From positions 10,290,100 to 10,354,099 of the forward strand of contig CANTUZ010000025.1 in assembly GCA_947846985.1 (NCBI GenBank): a DNA stretch of 64,000 nucleotides, written 5' to 3'. Each line of letters starts with the position of its first letter. The first letter of the stretch is position 1. A program made the position numbers and the translations under genes. The DNA is from Fratercula arctica. Lineage: Eukaryota; Chordata; Aves; Charadriiformes; Alcidae. Shown here piece by piece: positions 14,421-26,697 of this stretch. The notes beneath the pieces were generated by a model that did no database searches, had not been told where the DNA came from, and saw only the letters and a list, made by a program, of their open reading frames with translations.

Positions 14421-15285
14421 TACAGATCACAGGGAGTGATAAGAACAAACCTGGTCAGTCGTGCTAATTGGTAAGGATATGTGGACTGTGAGAATTTTTA
14501 ATTTTTCAGTTGGGAAAAAGAAAGGAAGGGAGACAAACACACAGAAACATAAAACCTGACCAATTAGCATTAACAAAAACAATAGCCAGAAACAAACCCG
14601 TTCAGTCACACTAATTGATGGGCTATCAAGAAACTGCAGGCTAACTGAACTTTACAACTGATAAGGATGTAACCCTGAGGGTGTAGGATGTTGGAGGGGG
14701 ATCAGTGGAACTATGCAAAATGATGAGGGAATGTGCAGGTGATGTTCAATGATGAGTGAATGTGCTCCCCCTGGAGCAGGGAGCAACAAAGAGGGGGGTA
14801 GACAGAAAGGGGTGTAAAAGAGGCTGTTCAGTATGCTTGTTTGTCTGAGTCTGTCCTATTGTCATCTTAAATCTTTTCTTAACTATCTTTATGCATAATC
14901 TCACACTCTATCCTGTGTGTACGTGTGCTTCGGGGGACTGGTATGAGTGTATATGGTGCGAGCTACTGGAGTCAGACTGGGGGTGTAAGCGTCCTCAGCC
15001 TGTGCTGTCAGTTACTGGGAGCAAGTAGAGGTCCTAGCATCAGTGGTTGGAGGGACCATAACTCTTTGGATCTTGGGAGGGTCCTACAGACTTTGAGCTT
15101 GGAGTACCAACTCCGAGCTGGAGTCAGATTGAGGGTGTAGGTACCCCCAGCCTGTTGTGTCAGCTATTGGAACAAGTGGGGAGGTCTCAGTCACTGGAGT
15201 GGGTGGGACCCTCAGTCACTAGCCACTGGGGTGGTGTCATTTGTTTAGCGGCCAGCCCAGCCTAAACCAGTGTGTGTCCTAAAAA
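14421..15285 (+). repeat. LTR-like region with duplicated block
   Basis: Contains several copies of a motif around CTAATTGG / CCAATTAG (14,437-14,615) and a diverged duplicated block: GAGTCAGACTGGGGGTGTA at about 14,969 recurs as GAGTCAGATTGAGGGTGTAG at about 15,121, with similar text after each. It ends near GCGGCCAGCCCAGCC-AAACC, an end motif shared with the LTRs at 28.5 and 28.9 kb. Probably LTR-derived, with boundaries unresolved. Confidence 0.4.
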
Positions 15286-16120
15286 AAAAACAGCTACTGG
15301 GTGGAGAGACCAGCATGAGTGAGGCAACTGAAGGGCTCAATGCCAGTGGCTGTGTGGTGGTGCACCCCCCCCCCACACACACACACACTCTTCAGGCCAC
15401 TCTGTACTTGGCGTGATCTCCCTCCCAACCTGGGCCACAAAACAACACAATGGACCAGAAGGTAACATAATGGTCTAACATGATGCAGGCTGTGGCCAGT
15501 AACTCCCCTGAGCTGAGATACCTCTCAGGCTGACACCTCGAGGCCAGGGCAGGAGAAGACCCTTCTCAAGCCTCAATTATCGCCCATTGAGGAATGCCGA
15601 TGCATCGTATTTATTCTAAATCTGAGAAAGGGAATTTTTAACTACAGGCTAGTCTCTCTCTCTCATCCAACTCTCCATCTATATGTTGTGAGATACCCAT
15701 TAGCTTTATGGATGTGGATGCTCTTCTGTCCATCCGTGCACATGTAGGCTTGCTAGCATTGCCTGCTATTAAGAAATTCCCGGAGACCTGCATGTGTGGG
15801 TGCATGTGCTTATATGCTTTGCTTAGATATATACGTATATATGTATTAATCTGTGATTTGTACCTCTACTCATGTGTATATGTATTGATTCGGGATACCT
15901 TCTTGTAAGTTAGTGTGAATCTTGCCATCTTCGAATCTGTAACTAAGTCGCTGTTCAGTTATTTTGTTTACTCACCTTGTAAACCCCTAAACCGGTTAAT
16001 GATTACGTGCTGCTAAAATTCAACCTCTCAATCTGCCTTACATCATTAATAAATTTTGAATAGCTGCTAAATCATAACTGTTTCAAATATTTTCATCCGC
16101 AACAGGCTGGAGCAGGACCA
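15286..16120. repeat. Low-complexity and LTR-like sequence
   Basis: Includes a C run followed by a CA repeat (15,366-15,388) and TC runs. It closes with CTTGTAAACCCCTAAACC and AATAAATTTTGAATAGCTGC, the type of poly(A) region found in avian ERV LTRs. No open gene is recognised. Confidence 0.4.
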
Positions 16121-17680
16121 CAGATCAGAACCTGTGTGCCTGGTGCCAGCTGGGGGAGGCAAGTGTCTTCCTCAAACCTAGTGTGTGGGGGTGTGTGCGT
16201 GTCAGTCACTAGCAAACTTCCATCTGGACTAGCTGATGAGTAAGAGGGGGAATTTGTGAGCATGGAGTGCCTGTGGGATGAGTGTGTGAGTGCATGCGTT
16301 TGTGTTTGCTAGTGAGCATAAAGCTGGACTAGCTGGTGAGTAGGGGACCCATTAAGGAGGTAAGAGGACTTGGGATCTGGGCAGGGGTACCAGGCAGACA
16401 AAGGGAGCCATGCTTGTGACTCTAGAGAGTGATGCATGTGGGCATTCACTAGTGACCTCCTATCTCTACCAGCCAAAGAGGACAAAGAGGACTTGTCTAC
16501 GTTTATGTTTTATGTCAGTCCTATGTACAGGTGCTGTTAAAGGCAGCATCTTGCCAGCAGCAATCTGCATAGCCAGCCACATCAGTGTCCTGTGTGCATA
16601 TCTCTGCTCAGCTTTACTACTGGTTGAATTTGCAAATGGGAAAGTGACAGCCACATCCCTCAGCCTGGGCAGAGGTCCTGCATCCCCAGGCACAGCAAAC
16701 TGGGCTCCAGTGGCCAAGCAGGAGAGAGTCCCAGGCTAGAGCTTCTGGAGGCTGTGGCCACTGCTGCTCTTAACATCCCTTAACATATCCCAGCTAGACC
16801 CAGTACAAAACACACTTCTTAGAAAATACAGCCCTGGTTCCTATGCAAAGGCATATATTATATAAGGTGTCGTTCATTAGAAAGTGCAAACACTCTGGGA
16901 ATTAAAGGCCACAATTAAGGTTATATGCCTCACCCACTATAATCCCACTCACAATCTTCTTTGTTCCCTGACTTCTGCTTTTGGTTTTTTGTTGGGTTTT
17001 TTTTTTTTTTTTGCATAGAGCTGCTCTGGGAGGGGAAAAGGGCTCAGGCTGTGGTAGCCTTGCTGCCTTCTCCAAGTGTATTTTAAAGAGAAATCAGGTG
17101 TAAAAAGTTTCAGTGTTCAGACCAGGCCAAGGAGGTCAGGTGTGGTGAGGCTTTCAGAGGCCAAGAGATTTCCATCAGTCAGGCCTGGGTAGGAAACAGG
17201 CATGGTGCTGTGCAGGAAACACCTGGGTCAGCTGGCTTGTCTCTAGTAAATGTGGGTAGTCCCTGAGTAAGAATCTAGATTGGAATTTTAAATTAGCTAT
17301 CAGGCCTGGATTTACTTCATCTGACTTTAGTAATGTAAAAATTAGATGTCTGGGTTCCCTCTCTAGTGAAGGACATCAATAGGCACCTCCAGAAGACAAT
17401 TAATCCCAGCCTAAAATAGTGCCTCTGACTCCACTAACTACAGAAAAGGCATACATGTTTAGTTTACTGAATTTAGCTGAAATAACTCTACAGGGAAAAG
17501 TCCAACCTCTTTCAAGGCACCTAAGACCTTATTTGGATAGAGCTATCACTTTCTAACAAAGCAGAATGGCATTTATGTGAGAATACCTCCCAGTTGTTAG
17601 GGCACTGGCACTCTCAAGATGTGAAAGAGCATTTTGACTTGCCTCTCACAAGCCACAGCAGAATACTTAAACTACTGCAC
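16121..17680. other. Intergenic, nothing firm
   Basis: GT-rich stretches (16,180-16,340) repeat CTGGACTAGCTG-TGAGTA twice. There is a poly-T run near 17,000 and no recognisable coding sequence. Possibly further degraded ERV leader sequence. Confidence 0.4.
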
Positions 17681-18130
17681 TCCAGAGGAGGGCAACAAAG
17701 CTGGTGGAAGGGCTGGAAGGCATGTCCTATGAGGAGTGGCTGAGGACTCTGGGTTTGTCTAGACTGGAGAAAAGGAGGCTGAGGGGTGACCGCATTGCTC
17801 TCTACAGCTTCCTGAGGAGGGGAAGTGGAGAGGGAGGTGCTGAGCCCTTCTCCCTGGGATCCAGTGACAGGACACATGGGAATGGTTCAAAGCTGCATCA
17901 GAGGAGGTTTAGACTCGACATTAGGAAGCATTTCTTTACTGAGAGGATGGTCAAACACTGGAACAGGCTTCCTAGAGAGGTGGTCAATGCCCCATGCCTG
18001 TCAGTGTTTCAGAGGCCTTTGGACAATGCCCTTAATAATAAGCTTTACTTTTTGGTCAGCCCTGAAGTGGTCAGGCAGTTGGACTAGATGATTGTTGTAG
18101 GTCCCTTCCAACTGAAATAGTCTATTCTAC
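17681..18130 (+). mobile_element. CR1 LINE 3' fragment
   Basis: The 3' end of a CR1 ORF2 ([19 protein letters not shown], then [20 protein letters not shown] and LPREVV) plus the 3' tail TTGTAGGTCCCTTCCAACTG, 5'-truncated at about 17,681. The frame is open over about 125 residues. It is almost identical, with the same translated sequence over about 125 residues, to the inverted CR1 part at 57.33-57.81 kb. Confidence 0.9.
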
Positions 18131-19380
18131 TGTAAATAATTCTTACCATCATCTGTGGCAAATTCGAGGACTAATCTGCTAGAATACCTGCCAAAAATGT
18201 CCTGCAGGTAAACCAGGTAGATGAAGGATTGATTTGTGACTCTGCAGGCACCACCCTCATGACTTTTAGAATTTTTCTCTCCACAGCAGCATAAATACAG
18301 ACTCCTTGGGGGATTTTACTGGATTAATAGTGAGAGAGGTAGAGATCCGAGAGGAACCTCTGGGTTTAAGCTGATAAGCTTATACTGTGAATCTCAATTC
18401 TGGATTTAAACACTTCACACACCAACTAGGCATTTAAAATCTTTTGTAGATGCAGCCTTCAGCATATACTAAAATCAACTGAAAGTATGCACTTTGTATT
18501 TTTAACGGATTGTTTTCCTACTGTTATGGTGTACAAACAAGTGAAAATTAAGATTTAAAACAGCAATACTTATGAAAATATTTCCTATAAATAAAAATTA
18601 CTGAAACTCCAAATGTTGTCCTCAAACCAGGACAACTACACATTAAGTTCCTTTTATACATAGTTATTGGCTCTGAGGATTACCCCTGCATGTATCCAAA
18701 CTCTGTAATCAATCTTAACGTTCAGTTGATTTACTAATCAGCAGCTTTTAATTTCAATGAAGTGTAATTCATAAACATAGATTAAAAGAACTCTGAATCA
18801 GATCACCAACATCACAAATTTACCTACATACATGTATTTGATCTGTGGCCATGTTGCTCTTCAAAACAAGCTAATTAATAAGAATAATAAAATCTAATGA
18901 ACAACATTGATATACACAGTCCTCATTCATTTTGAATATAAATGGAGAGAACTAGAAGCACCATACAGAGAAATTTTATCTTGTAAACAGCACTGAGTAG
19001 CTTTTAAAACAAATTGAGTCATTATTAGTCATTTCTGGGCATTATACAGACAGCATTTTTTTAATACCTAGAATAGAGAAAGACAGAAAGGAATATTGTT
19101 TATCACTCAAGACACAGATGAGAATTAAAATAACCCAAATCATGAAAACTTCAGTGTAAAACACCCCAGCTGTACTTATATGAAGAAAATGAGAACATGA
19201 TTTAAAATTGCAGTCTGACAAAAGAGAAAACAAGCCATTTGTTTTTTTCCTAAATATGTCCCCTAATGAAACACTCATTAGGTGGTGCAAATCTTGCAAC
19301 ACTGCTTGTTTAATTTAGGGGTAAAATAAATAAATAGCTGCTCTCCATCCTCAAAAAAAAATAAAACAAATGTCCGATAT
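18131..19380. other. Intergenic, AT-rich
   Basis: Unique-looking AT-rich sequence between a CR1 and a long solo LTR. No gene, RNA or repeat is recognised. Confidence 0.5.
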
Positions 19381-20443
19381 TGGGGTGGGTTAACTTTGGC
19401 TGTCTGCCAGATGCCCACTAAGCTGCTCTCTCATCCCCCATCCTCAGCAAGATGGGGAGAAAATAAGATGGAGAAGCTCATGGGTCAAGATAAAGACAGG
19501 GAGATCACTCACCAATTGCCATCACAGGCAAAACAGGCTCGACTTGGGGAAATTAATTTTAATGCTAATTAATAATAGAATAGGATGGCAAGAAATAAAA
19601 ACAAAACTGAAAATACCTTGCCCCCCACCCTCCCTTCTTCCCAGGCTCAACTTCATTCCCAATTCTTCTACCTCCTCCCCTCATGAGTGGTACAGGGGGG
19701 ATGGGAAATGGGGGTTGCAGTTAGTTCATAACAGGTCTTCTCTGCCGCTCCTTCCTCCTAACACTGTTCCCCTGCTCCACAGAATATCTTGAGTTGGAAG
19801 GGACCCATAAGAGCCCATCCAGTGCGGGGTCTCTCCCATGGGCTGCAGTCCTTCATGAACTGCTCCAGCATGGGTCCTTTCCATGGGGCACAGGCCATCA
19901 GGAACAGACTGCTCCAGCATGGGTCCCCCAGGGGCCACAGTTCCTGCCAGAAAACCTGCTCCAGCGCAGGCTCTCCATGGGGTCACAGCCTCCTTCAGGC
20001 ACATCCACCTGCTCCAGCATGGGGTCCTCCATGGGCTGCAGGTGGATATCTACTCCACTGTTAACCTCCATGGGCTGCAGGGGGACAGCCTGCCTCACCA
20101 TGGTCTTCACCATGGGCTGCAGGGGAATCTCTTCTCTGGTGCCTGGAGCACCTCCTCCCCCTCCTTCTTCACTGACCTTGGTGTCTGCAGAGCTGTTTCT
20201 CTCACATATTCTCACTCCTCTTTCTGCTGCTGCTGTGCAGTGTTTTTTACCCTTTCTTAAATATGTTATCACAGAGGCACTACCACCATCACTGACTGGC
20301 TCAGCTTTGGCCAGCAGTGGCTCTGTCTTGAAGCTGTCTGCAACTGTCTCTGTCTGACATGGGGGCAACGTCTGGTGTCTTCTCACAGAAACCACCCCTG
20401 CAGTGCCCCCACTACCAAAACCTTGCTACATAAAGCCAATACA
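19381..20443 (-). mobile_element. Solo LTR, long (about 1.06 kb)
   Basis: A solo LTR in minus orientation, beginning TGGGGTGGGTTAAC and ending AAAGCCAATACA. It is flanked by GATAT (19,376-19,380) and GGTAT (20,444-20,448), a target duplication with one mismatch. It contains an irregular tandem repeat rich in CATGGGCTGCAG and CTGCTCCAGCATGGG (about 19,830-20,130), which explains the overlapping open frames on both strands there. The same family lies in + orientation at 57,821-58,867. Confidence 0.85.
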
Positions 20444-22251
20444 GGTATCCATAATGTTAATGTAAGAGAATGTAAATAGTTGGGGAATTATTTGCTGTCA
20501 AGACAGCAGCTGCTTGAAATGAGAGGCACTGATGTGCTTACATATGGAAGGGCCCTAACTTAATCACAAGAAGGAATGGTAGGTTGTTTTCAAATCCTGC
20601 TTTCAAGTTTTGCCTCACTTCATAGGTGCGCTATGCAGATTATTCTTCCAGCCACGTTTTTCAGGAAGTGAAGTGTGATAGAGAGAAAAAAAAGAATTTT
20701 TGGTTTCAGTCAGTTGAGCATACCATTTCCTTTTACAATACCCTTGTTTAGGAGCCATATGTATATACAAGAAAGATGAAGGATTAAGCACCATGTTGTC
20801 TGCTCGGTTCTGTAACATGCTTCCTATATGTCCTGGGGAAGTCATCAGTTTCCACAGCTACAGAAACAGAGAACCATCCTAATCTGCTGTTAAAGAGGTT
20901 CTGTTAGCACAAGGTTAGGAGAAATGGTTAGAAATCTTGCAGAAGAGATTTAAAATAATCTTTTGAATAAACCATTAAGATAGAAGGCATTGGCTAACTA
21001 CTTTTAAGACAAAGACCCACAACAGACAGCTTCAATAACTTACTAGTTGTTGCATTAAAATGCCAATGACCATGCTATATTGCCTTCTACAGAGCTCGCA
21101 GTAGTAAGTTCATTTGAAAGTAAGCTCTTACAGAAATAAAGGCCTTCTTTTATACACATTAAACATATATTTAAAGCTCCCTTTGATTTCTAGACAGATA
21201 TTTCCATAGAGCATTTCAATGACACATCTACCACTTAAGATTGTTCCCCCATCCCAAATTCTAGCTGTAACAAAAGCCTAGTCAAAACAACATTCTAAGT
21301 TGGGTTTATTAGGTCTATCTTTCTGCATCTGATAAAACTTGTTTTAAGCTTTGGCACTTTCAATTTACCTTCATGTTAAGTGATTAGAGCCTTGCAGCTG
21401 AAATATTAAAACTCCCATGCATGCTGAGCAGATCATCTTGTTATACAAAGCTCTGTAATCTTATGGACTCTTCTGTACCATTGATTCCTTCAATCCCTCA
21501 GTTTCCTCTTCAGTTTTACAGCAATATTCTCTCCCAAGTTTCTTCTGGTTTGAGAGTTATCCAGTAAATTTAAAAGAGTATTTTCATAGCATGTCTCAAG
21601 ACAGACACAGCAACATCAGACCACTGTGTCTAAGCTCTTCTAAATATCTCTGTAAATATTGCAAAGGAAGAGTGTACAAGCGGGATTCTGAGGGGATGTG
21701 TCCTGCCGTTGGTTTCAATAAACTGGCCTGGTTTGCAACTGCTGATCATAGATTTCACTACAGAGCTAATTTAGAAGAGGAAAATAAGCATCTGCAAGGA
21801 AGTAGAATGATTGTATTCAGCACATTCCTACACAGCAAGTGAAGGCTAAAAAACAAATATGAGGCTTTGGGTTAGAGTGCCTGCCCAGTGCACAACCCAC
21901 ATCCCCAATTTCTCTGCATACCACCAGGGGTCACTAATAACACATTACAGGCGGTCCTCAGTGGGGTAGGCAACTTTATTCTTCTATCAATCAGAATAAC
22001 TTAAAAGTGTTTACATATTGCACAGTCACTCTTTTATACAAACATATACTTACTAGCATATTCACGAACCACATTAAGAGGTTCAGCAAGGACTGACACA
22101 TTGTGAGGTTTCTATGCATGAAAATAAAATCTGCAGCTTTCTAAAAGACAAGCCATTCCTACAGTCTGTGAAAGCTCAAGTTCTCCTGAGAGACTATTCA
22201 CAAGCTTCAAAATATCCACGTTTGGCATTAACTTCAATTAATTAATTAATT
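20444..22251. other. Intergenic, AT-rich
   Basis: Unique-looking sequence with no recognised repeat. It lies downstream of RGMB on the - strand and could in part be a distal RGMB 3'UTR: TTTATT (AATAAA on the - strand) occurs at about 21,303 and 21,967. Nothing coding is seen. Confidence 0.4.
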
Positions 22252-25017
22252 TGGGGAACAAACAAGAGGAGTTAGAGACGTGCACATGCCTGCAAGGATA
22301 TGATCATATTGGCATCAGGGAGACATGGTGGGATGGCTCCTATGACTGGAGAGTTGGAATATAAGAATACAGGCTCTTCAGGAAGGACAGGCAGGGGAGA
22401 TGAGGAGGGGGTGTTGCCCTCTATGACAAGGACCAGCTGGAGTGCATGGAGCTCCACCTGGGGACAGATGGAGAGGCCAACTGAGAGTTTATGGGTCAGG
22501 ATTAAAGGGAGGGCAGGGACAGGTGATCTTACAGTGGGGGTCTGCTAAAGGCCACCCGACCAGGAAGATGGAGCAGATGAGGCCCTCCACAGACAGATAG
22601 GAGCAGCCTCACATTCACAAGTCCTGGTCCTTGTGGGGGACTTCAAACACCCCCATGTCTCTTGGAGGGACAACACAGCAGGGCATAAGCAATCCAGGAG
22701 GTTCCTGGAATGCATCAATGATAACTTCCTTCTCCAAGTGATAGAGGAGCCAACGAGGAGAGGTGCCATGCTGGACTTTGTTCTCACCAACAAGGAGGGG
22801 CTGGTGGGGAGTGTGAAGCTCAAGGGTAGCCTTGGCTGCAGTGACCATGAGATGGTGGAGTCCAAGATCCTTAGGGCAGCAAGGAGGGCAGACAGTAAGC
22901 TCACTACCATGGACTCCAGGAGAGCAGACTTTGGTCTATTCAGGAATCTGCTAGGCAGAGTACCATGGGATAAAGCCCCGGAGGGAAGAGGGGCCCAAGA
23001 AAGCTGGTTAATATTCAAGGATCACCTCCTCCAAGATCAGGAGCGAAGCATCCCAACAAAGAGGAAGTCTGGCAAAAACACCAGGAGGCCTGTATGGACA
23101 AACAAGGAGCTCCTGGACAATCTCAAACATAAAAAGGAAGCCTACAGAGGGTGGAAGCAAGGACAGGTAGCCTGGGAGGAATACAGAGAAATTGTCTGAG
23201 GAGCCAGGGATCAGGTTAGGAAAGCTAAAGCCCCGATAAAATTAAATTTGGACAGGGACGTCAAGGGCAACAAGAAAAGCTTCTATAGGTATGTCAGTGA
23301 TAAAAGAAAGACTAGGGAAAATGTGGGCCCTCTCTGGAAGGAAACGGGAGACCTGGTCACCCGGGATATGGAGAAGGCTGAGGTACTCAATGACTTTTTT
23401 GCCTCGATCTTCACCAGCAAGGGATCTATCCACACTGCCCAAGTCGCAGAAGGCAAAGGCAGGGACTGGGAGAATAAGGTAGTAGCCCACTGTAGGAGAA
23501 GATCAGGTTTGAGACCAGCTGAGGAACCTGAAGGTGCACAAGTTAAGGGACCTGATGACATTCATCTGCAGGTCCTGAGGGAACCATCATATTTGAGAAG
23601 TCGTGGCAGTCCATTGAAGTTCCTGCTGACTGTAAAAGGGAAAAAGGAAGACCTGGGGAACTACAGGCCGGTCAGTCTCACCTCTCTGCCTGGCAAAAAT
23701 CATGGAGCAGCTCCTCCTGGAAACTCTGCTAAGGCACATGGAAAATAAGGAGGTAATCAGTGAGAGCCAACATGGCTTCACTAAGGGCAAATCCTGCCTG
23801 ACAAATTTGGTGGCCTTCTACGACAGGGTTACAGCATTGGTGGACAAGGGAAGAGTAACTGATGTCATCTACCTGGACTTGTGCAAAGCATTTGACGCTG
23901 TCCCGCATGACATCCTTGTCTCTAAATTGGAGAGACATGGATTTGACAGATGGACCACTCAGTGGATAAGGAATTGTCTGAGTGGTTGTACTGAAAGAGT
24001 TGCAGCCAACAGCTCAATGTTCAAGTGGTGAGCAGTGACGAATGGCATTCCTCAGGGGTTGGTACTGGGACCAGTACTATTTAACATCTTTGTTGGCAAC
24101 ATGAATGTTGGGACTGAGTGCACCCTCAGCAAGTTTGCCGATGACACCAAGCTGTGTGGTGCAGTTGACACACTGGAGTGAAGGGATGCGTCTGGAGGGA
24201 CCTGGACAGGCTTGAGAGGTAGGCCCGTGCCAAACTCATGAAGTTCAACAAAGCCAAGTGCAAGGTCCTGCACCTGGGTCGGGGCAATCCCAGGCACAAA
24301 TACAGGTTGGGCAGAGAATGGATTGAGAGCAGCCCTGAGGAGAAGGACTTGGGACTGTTGGTGGATGAGAAGCTCAATATGACCCAGCAATGCGTGCTTG
24401 CAGCCCAGAAAGCCAACCACATCCTGGGGTGCATCAAAAGAAGCGTGGCCAGCAGGTCGAGGGAGATGATTCTGCCCCTCTACTCTGCTCTCGTGAGACT
24501 CCAGCTGGGGTACTGCATCCAGCTCTGGAGTCCTCAGCACAGGAAGGACATGGACCTGTTGGAATGGGTCCAGAGGAGGGCCACAGAAATGATCAGAGGA
24601 GTTAGAGCACCTCTCCTATGAGGACAGACTGAGAGAGTTGGGGCTGTTCAGCCTGGAGAAGAGAAGGCTCCGGGGAGACCTTAAAGCAGCCTTCCAGTAC
24701 CTGAAGAGACCCTACAGGAAAGATGGGGAGGGACTCTTTATCAGGGAGTGTAGTGACAGGACAAGGGGTAATGGTTTTAAACTGAAAGAGGGTAGATTTA
24801 GATTAGATATTAGGAAGAAATTCTTTATTGTGAGGGTGGTGAGGCACTGGAAGAGTCTGCCCAGGGAAGTTGTGGATGCCCCTTCCCTGGAAGTGTTCAA
24901 GGCCAGGCTGGATGGGGCTTTGAGGAACCTGGTCTAGTGGAAGGTGTCCCTGCCCATGGCAGGGGGGTTGGAACAAGATGATCTTTAAGGTCCCTTCCAA
25001 CTCTATGATTCTATGAA
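22252..25017 (+). mobile_element. CR1 LINE, 5'-truncated
   Basis: A 2.8-kb CR1 in + orientation starting inside the ORF2 endonuclease (NKQEEL, then IRETWWDGSYDW). It continues through [13 protein letters not shown] linker, reverse transcriptase ([17 protein letters not shown] near 23,870; FADDTKL near 24,135) and the C-terminal [15 protein letters not shown] part to the 3' tail TTCCAACTCTATGATTCTAT. Multiple frameshifts and stops (for example near 22,540, 23,200 and 24,030) make it dead. Confidence 0.92.
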
Positions 25018-26025
25018 TTAACCAAACTCTCTTAGCTATGCTATACTTCAAGAACAAACATGTGCAAATAACATTTTCTTCAGCAATCCCACAGCATAAA
25101 CAAGAAAATGAAAACTTTTTAGTGGAAGTACTACATTTCTGAAATATTACTTATTTGAAGGGCTTGCAGTTCAACACCAGTATACATATACAGACACACT
25201 CGTGAGATCCACGGACAAAGAAAGTTAACTAATAAATGGTACCTGTCTACTAAATATGAGCATCAGTGTAGCAATGCTAGGCTTTACCCACTAGCTTTCA
25301 GCCATGAGATCTTTAAATTCCGTGCACCAACAAGGAAGTACAGCCACACACAAAATAGGGAGAAACTCCAATGCATTGTGAGAGATGATGCAAGTTCTTT
25401 TCTTCTGAAGCTCATGCTATAGAATTAGAATATCAGAATTATAAAGAAAGTTCTCTGATTCATGTCTCTGCAGCATAAATGCTATGTTTAGGAGATGCAG
25501 AATTATCAGTGATGGTTTTCTGTGCTAACAGGAAGCGCTTCATACTCTCCCTCCAAAGAAGGGAGGACCATTTGTTTAAGGGATAGAACAAGATCCCATT
25601 CTTAATGGTTTTAACTAGAGAACCCAACAAATTACCAATGTCATTACAGGAGAAGAGAGGTGCTGACCTCTACAGTAATAGGAAGGACAGAAAAATATAC
25701 AAGTTAATATAGTAATAAAATTTTGTTAAGTCAAGTAGGAGCACTGGGTATATGTACATGTGTATAATGCATAATTACACAGATAAATGCATAAATATTG
25801 AAATACATAATAAAGTTCTTTCTATTCAGGGACATTATAAATCATTTCACCAACTGCAAAACATACAAAGAATACTACATTCAACATACATGAAAACAGT
25901 AACACAATATATACAATATGGTGGGTATCCCAAGACAAAGCATCCCTTCATATACATGGTATACACATATATTCAATATATTATGACAATATATATTTTA
26001 AAACTTTGTTATAGACAACCCCCCC
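25018..26025 (-). other. RGMB: Likely RGMB 3'UTR
   Basis: AT-rich sequence directly after the RGMB stop on the - strand, with no repeat recognised. RGMB transcripts of other vertebrates have long 3'UTRs, so this is inferred to be 3'UTR. No clear AATAAA in - orientation was found in this kilobase, so the transcript may run further, into or beyond the CR1. Confidence 0.45.
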
Positions 26026-26697
26026 CTACAAAAACACAGCAAGGATCAAGCACACAAGTCCAGGACTGACAAAGAATTTGCTACCCGTGCCCACACCATC
26101 ACCACTTTCATTGCTGGGAAAGATATGCCAGTGCTCTTTTCTGGGGTGCAATGCCTCCACATCCTTCAAGGCACTGTGAGCAGCAGCTGTGAAGTTAACA
26201 TCACCAGTTGTGAGTAGGTCAAACACACATGAGTAAAAATAGATGTCCTTCACCAGTATCTTCTCATGGCATTTGGTGGTGGCAGTTTCCAGTGTGTACA
26301 CTGACCAGGGATGAGTAGCACTTGCCTGGGGGAGTAACTGCCCCATCACAGACAATGGCAAGTGGCCGTTATCATAAATACGTTCACTTGAAGGGCAACC
26401 ATTCACACAGAGCTGCAGATCCTGACTCTCCTCATAGGCCATAGCCAACTCCTGAGGCATGCGAATGGCCAGCATTAAGTAGTGTCCAAGTTGGCGTATA
26501 TACACTGTGGTTCCGATGTACCTGGCATGCATTTCAACATATTTGCCACCAACTTTTTCCACAATTTGCAAGCTCTTGATGCTCCCACCAGTTCCACTTG
26601 TTGTGCCATCCACAAAAGCTGCAGGTAAGTCATCAGTCACTGCTTGATATACTTTCTGATCTGTACAGTCTCGGTATGATTTAAAGATAATAGTTAT
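26026..26697 (-). CDS. RGMB: RGMB last coding exon
   Basis: Third and last coding exon of repulsive guidance molecule B (Dragon), a GPI-anchored BMP co-receptor and neogenin ligand. The - strand acceptor CCCCACCCCCAG ends at 26,698; 672 nt, 223 codons plus TAG at 26,028-26,026. It starts ITIIFKSYRDCTDQKVYQ and contains the conserved CVNGCP, DIYFYSCVFDLLTTGD and NFTAAAHSALKDVEAL stretches (an N-glycosylation site at NFT). It ends in a hydrophobic tail (SPGLVCLILAVFL) typical of a GPI-attachment signal. The first codons follow exactly from ATATNK at the end of exon 2, in phase 0. No frame damage. On the + strand the region is shadowed by nothing coding. Confidence 0.96.
   Translation of the reverse strand: MTIIFKSYRDCTDQKVYQAVTDDLPAAFVDGTTSGTGGSIKSLQIVEKVGGKYVEMHARYIGTTVYIRQLGHYLMLAIRMPQELAMAYEESQDLQLCVNGCPSSERIYDNGHLPLSVMGQLLPQASATHPWSVYTLETATTKCHEKILVKDIYFYSCVFDLLTTGDVNFTAAAHSALKDVEALHPRKEHWHIFPSNESGDGVGTGSKFFVSPGLVCLILAVFL

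Noticed and set aside
19794..20395. Open frames of 187 (+) and 165 (-) codons in the long LTR
   Set aside because: They follow the internal repeat, lie on both strands and match no known protein; kept only as a low-interest finding.
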